A DNA stretch of 64,000 bases from Bryoerythrophyllum caledonicum. Taxonomy: Eukaryota > Streptophyta > Bryopsida > Pottiales > Pottiaceae. The stretch is from positions 20,317,105 to 20,381,104 of the forward strand of contig OZ020523.1 of NCBI GenBank assembly GCA_963971425.1, read 5' to 3'. The notes below the pieces were generated by a model. That model saw nothing but the letters and a program-made list of their open reading frames with translations. It was not told the origin of the DNA and searched no databases. The translations under genes and the position numbers were made by a program. Shown piece after piece: positions 55,154 to 64,000 of this stretch (positions within the stretch are counted from its first letter, which is position 1; each line of letters starts with the position of its first letter).

Positions 55154-58100
55154 TTAATTTTCCTTAGTGTAACGCCGCACTTGTCGAGGCCAAACCTCAC
55201 CATACACATCTGGTTGTACATATTGTCTGTCCCATGACCATGGTATGTCTGCATAAAATTAGTACAAATTAGAAATACTCTGGAAGGTTAGAAGTTAGGC
55301 AACAAGAACCGAAAGTTCAAACTCACAGCCCAAACTCCCGACCAATTTGCAGAAATCTCTATTAAAGATATACTAAAAGGTTACAAGTTACCTGGTGAGA
55401 ACTAGGAGTTTGGATGAGAGTTGCAAGCACAAGATCAATTTTACTATTCAAGGACCACCAAAGCTACTGAAGATGCTTGAGATTGTGCATTACTTGACAT
55501 ATGAGGACCAACAAACACCTTCAACCCTCAAACGTCAAATCTACACGTGAAAATTTAATAAAAACTTTGAGTTTTGACCTTTAAAAATGGTAGCAATTTA
55601 CATTTTAAAAATACAGCGTGGTTTTTGTTATACATTCAAAGAATCTTGAAACGAGAATTGTTAAAAATGTACATCTATTTCTAGAAATTACTGGTCAGAG
55701 TGAGTTGAAAATAGTTCACCTTTAGAGCCGTATTTCACTGGTGGTAATGCATATGGCAGAGGCAAACGAACAACGATATCTTCGTCTTCTTTTCCATCGT
55801 TTCTTTTTCTCCAGCTCAGTGTGACAAGCTTTGGGTGGCCTCCATCATTCGTTTTGTTCGGCAATCCCCTGGGCTGCTCACAATAGCCAATCATTGATAG
55901 TTAAAAATTGCTTCACATCTATCGATTGATGTAACCAAATTGCTATCAGTTTGAGGAACACATACCACGACAGAGGAGCTGTAGGTGCAGGAAAAGGGGG
56001 TGGCATTCGAGTTGATCCCAACAAGAGACGGCAAGAATAGGACACCCAGCTGCACGACACTTTTCTAGATCAGTTATTGAAACATTGAGAAGAAACGCAA
56101 AATTTGAGACCAACAAAAGGTGCCTTAATGAAACAGAAATGTGAGACCTCATAGGATCTGATCATGAGCTGTGAGTTGTTTTTTTGCAACGCTCCCCACG
56201 CGGCCTTGCTTAGATTTGACGACGTCAACAAGAACCATCTGTCAAGCGTTACTCTAGTATCAGACTAGAATTATTCACTGATCATGACTAGAAGACTAGG
56301 GCTGCAGGTTGCAAACATCACACCAAAACGTGGTTTTTACGCACATAATTGAATGGGGCAACGAATCTTACGCAAGGTTTTGGTCGTTGTACCGCACAAA
56401 TGTTTTTATGTGAGGAATAGCGCGGCTGCAACAACAATGACACTTAGCATCTTGATAGAATGAACAAGACGAGGATGATGAGGGTTTCGGGAAGACGCCA
56501 GAGAATTTTCAACACAGACGCTGCTGGAAAGCTGAGACGAACTTTTGTTAGTTTTTTAAGATTTTAAAAACTAAATATAACGAAATGCGCAGATTATCTT
56601 ACCTTCTACCTGTATGATCACCTTGCCACCGAGACCAGTACTTGGACAGAAACGCCCGTTCCACGTTTTTCTGGGGACTTGGGACTGCACCGCCTGCAGC
56701 ATAGCCCTGTGAATGATTGAGTTATTTGTAAAGTCAGCCAAAGTTTCAATAAGCTACCCCTCTTTTGATTTATGATACTACTTCTTTCCTCACTCTTGAT
56801 AGCTTTTAGTTCTATCAAAGAGCTTGGTGGTCTCTCAGCTAAAATCCTTATTAGGCATGGACGAGCTTGGTGGTGTCAACACTCAAGTTAGAGATACTTT
56901 TAGCAGCATTGGATAAGAAAGGAGGAGAGGTCATGTTGTACCATGATTCTTAGCCGCCTTTTTCCTCTTTGAGCTAATTATAGGTACTTAGAGCTATTTA
57001 GGGCTGATTTGAAAATGAGAAAAGGGGCCAAAGCTCTTGGTACATTTGCCTCACTTTACAAATAACTCTAATGGGCCAAAAAAAATTCCTTCAGTTGCTA
57101 GAGGACCCTGAAATTTAATAATCAGCTTTTGCACATTTAGAACTTGGATTAAAAGATGTGATTGCAAGAGGAACTGATTTCAGAAAGAACCTCAATGGAA
57201 CATCGGATGTCTTCCACTGTCGGCCAAATGATCTGAACTGGACCAGGACCAAGTTTTTCCTTTCCCAATGTGGACCCTGCGTGCACGGAAGCTGCAAATT
57301 CGTCCATCCATTTCTCGTCCAAAGAGCCCAAAGATGAAAACTGCACACAATTGTAGACAACTCTCAAGATTTTGTTCATGACTGCAAGCACAAGCTTATT
57401 ATATTGAAATGGTTTTAGATCCACCTGAATAGATTATAAATAAGCAACTCCTATAACGTAAAATATGTTGCTCACCTGATATGCACAGGGAGACCCTTTG
57501 AACTGTCCTTCAAAACATTGCTCATGCAAAATAGTTCGAAGCTTCAAGTGGCCCCATTTGGTCAGGTTTCGGCCTTGATGGTATCCAGGGACTGAGCCAA
57601 CCAGTCGGACCTAATAACAATGCAAGACATGAAAAAGTTAGAAGGGAGAACCTAAAAGCTAATATTGGAGACAAAACATCAGCAGGGTAAGAACATCAAC
57701 TTCATTTGCAGATACTAGAGTTATTTATAAAATCACCCAAAGTTTCAGTAAAATACCCCCACGTTTGACTGCTATTTGTTCACTCAGGATAGTTCCTAGA
57801 TCAATAGAGGAGCTTGGTGGTCTCAATTTAGTCAATGGAAGGGCTTGGTAATCTCTAAACCCAAATCGACCATGAATATTAGCCGCCTTTCTCTCCTTTG
57901 AGCTAATTTTAGATTGAATAATACTCAAAGGTGGTTTTAGTTATTCACAATAGAAAAGAGGGGACATCTTATTTGGGCGACTTTACAAGTAACTCTAATA
58001 TTTGGAGAAAAAGGCTGGAACGTACCAAGGCACTGCTGTAGTCGAACTTGCGAAAGAAAGCAGCATTGACCCGGACTTCACCAAGTCCAGAAACATTTGC

Positions 58101-60530
58101 CATGCACCCTCCCCACTGTCATTCACACCGCAATACACCTTGATCCCAAACTGGTGGAAGGACGAGGCAATACAATAAAAAATAATATATATCTCTGTCT
58201 AATATTGATGCCACCATTCGCAACAGCCTGCATTAGAAAATGAGCAACTAACCTCCAGAGCTTGTAAATACTCCACCAAATCATTTTCAAATGGAGATGG
58301 CTTGGAATCTCCGCTTTTGTAAGGAAAGTCTTGCATCCAAAGGCCCTGAGATTTGTTGTTCCAATCAATGTAGATGAGATTTGCAGTGTGCACAACGATG
58401 CGTACACCAGTTGGGTATATCAGGAACATGGCTTTTGAGTGGTGTGTGCCATAGCTCAGCCTCAGTGGAGGCTTGTGGAGCAACCAAGAGTTTGGTTTGC
58501 TGGCCTGCACAATCAGAAGCCTGAAGCGTCGGAAAGGTGACTCCAAGTTTATGCTCCAAAAAACGACAACCCAAGTGCAAATCCATACCTGCAAGAGCTC
58601 AAGCGAGCCTCCACCTTCTCCATGGAAAATGACCACCGACGGAACTGTTCTCAGGCGTGGACACGCTGTAAGAAAGTTCTTGTATCACAAGTCATCAAAT
58701 CAGAATCTTTTGGAAAATGCTCAACACAACAAATTGCATGATTCCACAAGGACTAATAACTACAACATTTCTTCAAAAGGAAACATAGTTCAGTTGGATC
58801 ATAGCCAAGAAAAAGGGAAGTAACATGCCTAAAAAGAATGTCAATATAAACGTTAAGATTTGAGGATAAATTACAGCAAAACCCTCGAATAAATTCAGGA
58901 CGTAACAAATAGATTTCCTAATTTGAAAATCGTTAAGGAAACATGTTTTGGTTGAGTCATAGCCAAGTAAGAAGGATGCAAGAAAATTGTCTATCTGAAG
59001 GTTGAAAGTCCATGATAAACGACAGCAAAACCCTCGAATGAACTCAGGAAAGGTAAAGAAAAGCAGACGACTTGTTTCTGATCATGAAGCAACAAACAAC
59101 CATTTTCAAACTAGAGAGTTTTGATGAGAAAAACTGGTAGAAATCTCACCTTCAAGTAGCCAGTCTATATCCACCATGTAATTCGATAATAATGCCACTT
59201 GGACATCGCCCTACATGGACAGCCAAAAAATCACATCTCAGAAAGGACTTACAACGTGGTAAGTTAGTTTAGGTTTGATTCTTTACTTGAATCAAACGAA
59301 AGATTTATTTCAATTGAAAAGACAACAGAGATTCACGGTTTTACCTGAATAACACCTCTTATAGTTACACACCCTTTATTTGCCCATTGTGGCAACCCTT
59401 TCACCTGCATCAACCGGAAAGTGGAGCTTGATCTGCACCCTACTTCGTACTCTACCCCAAAGGACGCCTCTCCTCCAGATGAGGAAGATGCACCAACATG
59501 TTGCACAGATACCCGGTCTTCCTCATCCTGGTCATTCCAACAACGAAAGAGCTTTCAACATCCAACACAGAACCAAAAACCTAACCCTAAACATTAGTAC
59601 CTGTAAAGCTCGAGCCAGAGCCTCGTCATCAAGCAGCTGCTGCTTCTGTTTCTTCGTCACTTGCTCATCCTCAACAATAGTTTCCCACTCTCGTTTCTTC
59701 GTAGTTGTTTGTGTCGGTTCAACGATGAGTTTGTAAGGCAGCTTGCCAGGCAAAAACTCTATGATGTCGCCACTCGCCACAGAAGCCGTTGTGTTTGGCA
59801 ACAGCTTCGTCCTCCCGGATCCAGATCTGATCACCACAGGGTTTTGCCCGTCCTACAAAACACAGTGTCAGGAACCCACTTCAAACCCTAAACCCTAAAC
59901 CCCTAGTAATAAACCCACTTCAAACCTTAAACCCTATACCCCACTTGGATTCATGCAAGACTTACAACAGAGAGATCAATTCGGAATCTGTGAAACCCTA
60001 AAACCAAAACACTTGGATTCGTGTGAATTATGTGAGGCTTTGCAATTTGGATACACAAGTTTTTCACCTTCTGCTAATCTCAAGTTCAAATGATCAACAA
60101 GTGTTAAAATGATGAGTAGGGGGTCCAATAAAATCTGTGATGTGTGCTTTCGCTGAAGACTTCTCCACAATACAACAGATAAAAGCTGCCAAACCCTAAA
60201 CCCTACGACTTACAACGGAGAGGTGAAAAGCGCCATCCGCAGAAGCCATGAGCGACACATGCTTGCGGCTCACTTGCTTGCTTGCCGACACTAAATCGTC
60301 TCGACCGATGGAGTTGACCCCCTCAAAGAGAACCACCGGCGACACTTTGCTCTTCAAAGTGGTACCGTCGTCTTCCAATGCTTCCAAGAACCCCAGCTGA
60401 CGCTACACAGAACAAACACACGAAGCCCCTCATCACCTCCAAAACCCAAAAAAAATAAAAAAATAAATGAAGTACACATACATTCCAATCATAAATCTAA
60501 TGGTAGAGTTTGGACCTGAGAGGTGGACAT
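55154..60530 (-). CDS. TDP1: Tyrosyl-DNA phosphodiesterase 1 with N-terminal FHA domain
   Basis: TDP1 removes topoisomerase I peptides from DNA 3' ends in the nucleus. Exons on the minus strand start MSTSQ (60530-60516) and [13 protein letters not shown] (60402-60214), then 59852-59601, 59527-59345, 59210-59150, 58665-58589, 58504-58252 and further ones to the TAA at 55,154. The FHA domain reads [19 protein letters not shown] and [11 protein letters not shown]. Catalytic HKD motif 1 is [17 protein letters not shown]; motif 2 is [16 protein letters not shown] with [10 protein letters not shown]. Further landmarks are [33 protein letters not shown], and a C-terminus [20 protein letters not shown]. 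Order and motifs follow plant TDP1. Some internal exon edges (57.1-58.1 kb) are by similarity only. MITEs sit in two introns. Confidence 0.9.
56719..57068. mobile_element. MITE family GAGTTATTTGTAAAG, copy 2 (TDP1 intron)
   Basis: The ends GAGTTATTTGTAAAGTCAGC and inverse GCCTCACTTTACAAATAACTC enclose 350 bp. The interior shares GAGCTTGGTGGTCTC and TTAGCCGCCTTT with copies 1 and 3. The flanks are TT and TA. Confidence 0.75.
57718..57995. mobile_element. MITE family GAGTTATTTGTAAAG, copy 3 (TDP1 intron)
   Basis: The ends GAGTTATTTATAAAATCACC and inverse GGGCGACTTTACAAGTAACTC are flanked by TA on both sides. The first 24 bp of the inverted ends pair with three or four mismatches. Confidence 0.75.
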
Positions 60531-60784
60531 GGCGGAGGGATGTCATACGAATGGCATGTGAAATGGGGCTTATGGTGAAGGAGAGGTTGCATGTGATCAA
60601 CAGCCTCGCATAATTGCCGATCAACTGTCCAGCTTCTTCATCACGCAAGCACTCTCGTGAGGCAATCTCTCATTCTGTGTGTCCTTCGTAGCTTTGAATC
60701 TCAGGCCTGATCCATGCAAACTGTACTGAAAATTGCAACCAGAACTACCATACACTCTGTGTGTGTCGGAGGAAAAACTACTGA

Positions 60785-60845
60785 AGCTAGAAGTTGGAAC
60801 GTTTGCACCCTAAACCTCAACCCTAAACCCTAAACCCTAAAACAT
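60785..60845 (+). promoter_or_regulatory. Short telomere-like / telo-box array upstream of TDP1
   Basis: Three to five AACCCTAA units (CCCTAAACCTCAACCCTAAA and following) lie about 260-310 bp upstream of the TDP1 start codon. Further AAACCCTAA motifs occur in its first introns (59,580, 59,880-59,940, 60,192). Telo boxes are known plant promoter elements of growth-linked genes; a role here is inferred. Confidence 0.45.
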
Positions 60846-61630
60846 TTGGCCATGTACTCAAGGAATTGTCGGTAAAAAAGTGTGCCTTCGACATTAGGGC
60901 AAAAAAGCATTGCCTTCATGACCCCTATTTTTTTTATCTGATTCCTAAACACTTAGAAACTCTAAACCCTATATCCTAAAACGCTGAAACTTAAAATACT
61001 TTTACATCACGTATCCTTTTCTATTCTTTCTCAAGCTTTTCTTAACGTATCATTTTACTACACATTTTTAGAATTGACCTACTTTGGGTAGAACTCGTAA
61101 GAAAATAATCTTCAACTTCAACATCCTTTCTCTATTCTTTCTCAACTTTTACTTTTATCCTGTTTTTAGTTTTAGGCGGCGACACTTGGCATTTACTATT
61201 ATTATTTTTACTTTTATTTTCACGTTTACAACATTAGTTAACTGACCTAAACTTACATTACCGGTTGGGGACACCAAGTATATCCCTTCATCTTTTCATT
61301 TGTAATATATTTCTGAACTTCCATCAATCTTCTACATGTAATAAAAGAGGAGTGGCCAATACTTGGTTGGTACACAAGTAAATCTGTTGTGCCACATGGT
61401 GATACCCGGCCTTCCTCAATATTGGCCTTCTTTGACACGTGGCAATTGCTAGGTTAAAGAGGAATGGACATACCCGGTGATGGCAACCAGTGATACCTAG
61501 GTGATACCCGTCATAGGAGGCGGCAACATGTGGCATTTACTTTTTACTTTTACTTTTACTTTTACAATATTAGTTAACTAATCTAAACTTACATTATCCG
61601 TTGGGGACAATGGGTAAGTACACTAGTAAA
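60846..61630. other. Spacer with no recognised gene
   Basis: AT-rich sequence with scattered TTTACTTTTACTTTT runs and GGTGATACC motifs. No gene, RNA or terminal repeat supported. Confidence 0.5.
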
Positions 61631-61998
61631 AATATATATTTGAGTTTTTTAAAAGTAAAGGGAGGTGACCTGGCATGTCACCTCGAATCTGATGGTCTTA
61701 TGTTAGTAACTAGGACACATGCACATGGTGGCTTGGCTTGGGAAAGGTGTGGTAGAATCACCAGTCAACCTTTTGGAAAAGTGGGGTACTATGGGGTAGC
61801 TTTAGCTTGCATCAATATATATTATAGTTTTTCCAAAAGTAAAGGGAGGTGACCTGGCATGTCACCCTCAATCTTATGGTCTTATGTTAGTAACTAGGAC
61901 ACATGCACATGGTGGCATGGCTTGGGAAAGGTGTGGGAGAATCACCGGTCAACCTTTTGGAAAAGTGGGGTACTATGGGGTAGCTTTAGCTTGCATTG
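61631..61998 (+). repeat. Two-copy tandem repeat, period about 184 bp
   Basis: The unit containing AAAAGTAAAGGGAGGTGACC, TTATGTTAGTAACTAGGACA and CAACCTTTTGGAAAAGTGGG occurs at 61,631-61,813 and 61,814-61,998 with few differences. Confidence 0.9.
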
Positions 61999-62103
61999 GA
62001 TAGGGCCCAGGAGCAATGATTGCCATTACTACTCATGCATTTCATTGGTGCAAACAAAGGGAATACGAAATTCTATTTCTATTTTGGTACATAAAAATCT
62101 CAC

Positions 62104-62329
62104 CATGTCTATCTCCTCTCTTTCCTCTTTCGGAAGTGACACATCCAAGCCAACATCCGCAAGTGGCATGCCCTCTCCGCCCTCCAAAAGTGACTCCTCT
62201 ATTTCCTCTTTCGGAAGTGACTCCTCGAAAGCGTCATCCGCAAGTGGCACACCCTCTCCGCCCTCCACAAGTGACTTTTCCCTTTCCTCTTTGGGAAGCA
62301 CTTTCAAGAAAACTCTATTGCTTTCATAG
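62104..62329 (+). other. Ser-rich open frame built on an 81-bp tandem repeat
   Basis: From the ATG at 62,104 the frame encodes MSISSLSSFGSD followed by two and a half repeats of a 27-residue Ser-rich unit (SSFGSDSSKASSASGTPSPP), ending TFKKTLLLS at 62,329. No splice, promoter or homology support was found, so this may be a tandem repeat without function or a small gene fragment. Confidence 0.3.
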
Positions 62330-63385
62330 TATGAAACATGAAGTTATAATCAAAAATACTTATGCTTGCCAAAACGAGATTCAAAATAAACAAAGTGCAC
62401 ATGTTTAGAAAGGGCATCTAAAAGTGTTGAAGGAATGGATTCTTTACAGATGATAAATTGTGCACTTGCAGAGAGCCCTAGATGAATTACAGATCACCGG
62501 CATAGCTTCTCTATGGTCACAACGCTGGCACGTCTTATGTGAAGCAACATTTGATATCCATCACAGACATTAGAGATAAACGTAAACGATCCTGGATGCG
62601 GATGCTGTGTTTGTCCTGTATCTTGTGAATTTTAAGATAGACATAATTGCTTCCCCTGAAAAACCGGCGCTTAAAAGTCAGGGCGGTGAATGTGGAAGGG
62701 GCTTGATTTAGAGGCGGAGAATAATACTGAAGCTTGAATTAGAGGCGCTGATTCTCTTTTCGTGATCCACGTGATCCTGCTCCACGAGAAACGAAAGCGG
62801 CGTGAAGTTTCTAGCCCAACCTGTTCCCTATTCTACGCGGCTGCCATCAAACCCAGGCCTTAACTACCAGACCCTGGAAAACTTTCCGGATTTGTAACTC
62901 ACCTTGTCTATTTTTTTAGCACAAATGAGAGCACGCTAAACCTGGAGCATACCCTGGGTTCAGAGGAGATTCGGCATGGAGATGCTGAGTTTTGGTTCGT
63001 TTATGTTTATCTCTATTGTGCTAACGGAAACACAGCTCACAATTTCAAACCATGAATCGGTGAATTTTCTAAATAAGTACTGACACTTACGGTAACCACT
63101 CCCATAACCAACCATATCCGTTAACAACACCCAATAATAAAATTGGATACATCCAACTCAATTACGTCCCATTATCACCCATTCAACTTCAAACAAAGGT
63201 TTGTGATTAGTCAGGACCCCTTACTTTTGATCGGCACTTTTAGGGGTGCCTGTTGACGGCCACGAGCTAAACATGGCAGCACTCTTTGAAAATTCATAAC
63301 TAATTCACATTATATCCGGAAAATATGAAATCACTTGGCTTGAATTTGTAATTCTATTGGCTATCACTGAAAAATAAATGTATAA
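62330..63385. other. 3' flank of the methyltransferase gene and spacer
   Basis: No gene supported. Probably contains the 3' UTR of the minus-strand methyltransferase. Confidence 0.45.
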
Positions 63386-64000
63386 TTATTTGGTTTCATC
63401 ACTTCTGGAGGCCAGGGGCTTCTCCAGAAGCGCCGAGAGGTAGACTTCCATCTTGTCTTCGCCGCGGTCGAGCTTCCTGCCGACGTCCCACCGCAGCTCC
63501 TTGTATCCGAAGCTGCGAATGAGCGGCGAGTAGATAGTGTCGAGCTCGGACTGCACGCAGAAGAAGTGGTCCAGCCACAGAATGCCGCCGGGGCGCAGCA
63601 CGCGGTCGATGTCGTAGAAGATGAACTCCATGGCCTGGAACGGGATCCAATTCGACAGCACGTGCATGGAGTGCACGATGTCGAGCGTGTTGTCCCAGAA
63701 CGGGAAGCGCTGCCCGATGGACATGAAGAACGGCACCACGCCACGCTGCGCGATGAAGTTGTTGAAGGGCCCGTTCAGGTTCAGGGTGGAGGTTATGATG
63801 GTCACGTTGTGCTCGCGCATGCGCACCGCGAACGAGCCCGTGCCGCCGCCGATGTCGAGCCCGATGCGGAGGCCGCCGCCTTTCAGGGCGACTACTTGCT
63901 CGACTGTGAAGTCCACGGCGGGCGGGGTGGACGGGGTCCCCACCCAGCGGTGACGCTCCCGCCCGCTCAGGTCGAAGCAGTCCAGGCAGTCCGCGAACAC
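63386..64000 (-). CDS. SAM-dependent methyltransferase, At1g29790-like (C-terminal part; continues past window)
   Basis: Open from the window edge to the TAA at 63,386, 204 residues visible. Motif I for S-adenosylmethionine binding is GLDIGGGTGSFAVRM. Then come NVTIITSTLNLNGPFNNFIA, LDIVHSMHVLSNWIPF, FIFYDIDRVLRPGGILWLDH and a tail KLDRGEDKMEVYLSALLEKP, which match a plant-specific methyltransferase family that usually has an N-terminal membrane anchor. The anchor would be outside the window. The coding part is much more GC-rich than its surroundings. Substrate unknown. Confidence 0.85.
   Translation of the reverse strand: MFADCLDCFDLSGRERHRWVGTPSTPPAVDFTVEQVVALKGGGLRIGLDIGGGTGSFAVRMREHNVTIITSTLNLNGPFNNFIAQRGVVPFFMSIGQRFPFWDNTLDIVHSMHVLSNWIPFQAMEFIFYDIDRVLRPGGILWLDHFFCVQSELDTIYSPLIRSFGYKELRWDVGRKLDRGEDKMEVYLSALLEKPLASRSDETK

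Noticed and set aside
60785..60845. True chromosome end or large interstitial telomere
   Set aside because: Only a few units, upstream of a gene, with normal genes on both sides.

Overview
The window reads as nuclear DNA of a land plant, most likely a bryophyte such as a moss. The genes have plant GT-AG introns, plant-type families (a proline/GABA-type amino acid transporter, an FHA-containing tyrosyl-DNA phosphodiesterase, an At1g29790-like methyltransferase) and TTTAGGG-type telomere-like repeats. A ~106-bp piece of chloroplast rps18 with a bryophyte-like protein sequence sits in one pseudogene. The species cannot be fixed from sequence alone.

Layout. 0.1-6.1 kb and 44.8-50.7 kb are two copies of one ~5.9-kb segment, each carrying a complete eight-exon ProT-like transporter gene on the minus strand. 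The ~39 kb between them is mostly a nest of DNA transposons. The outermost is an ~11-kb element (ends 6,564 and 36,447; 24 of 29 terminal inverted repeat positions match). A second, 18.9-kb element of the same family (11,662-30,566; 28 of 29 match; 4-bp target duplication CAAT) was inserted into its large gene. Beyond it, 37.5-41.3 kb holds a broken relative of the inner element's DUF7869-like gene, itself hit by a 1,781-bp CACTA element (3-bp target duplication GGT) and by the chloroplast fragment. A 267-bp hAT-type MITE (8-bp target duplication) lies at 33.3-33.6 kb.

The element family has not been matched to a named superfamily. It carries a large nuclear-type protein (here 'gene X') with an NGQ(H/Y)S motif region, a KKRKV nuclear localisation signal, a coiled coil and a C-terminal FCP1/SCP-like HAD domain whose DxD motif is DLN, followed by a small basic ORF. 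The inner copy also has an intact 946-residue DUF7869-like (RNase H-fold, probable DDE) protein, divergently oriented. Introns and spacers of these elements, but none of the exons, are studded with 15-31-bp near-perfect palindromes centred on AGCTCGA(G/C)TCGAGCT. Their arms change on both sides together, and each element has its own arm type (TTTAGCTC inside, TTCAGCTC outside).

Right of the second transporter copy are ordinary host genes on the minus strand: a secreted or membrane Cys-rich protein with a thrombospondin type-1-like repeat and one membrane span (51.9-53.9 kb), TDP1 (55.15-60.53 kb), and the 3' part of a SAM-dependent methyltransferase running off the window end. Several ~280-350-bp MITEs lie in introns and spacers there.
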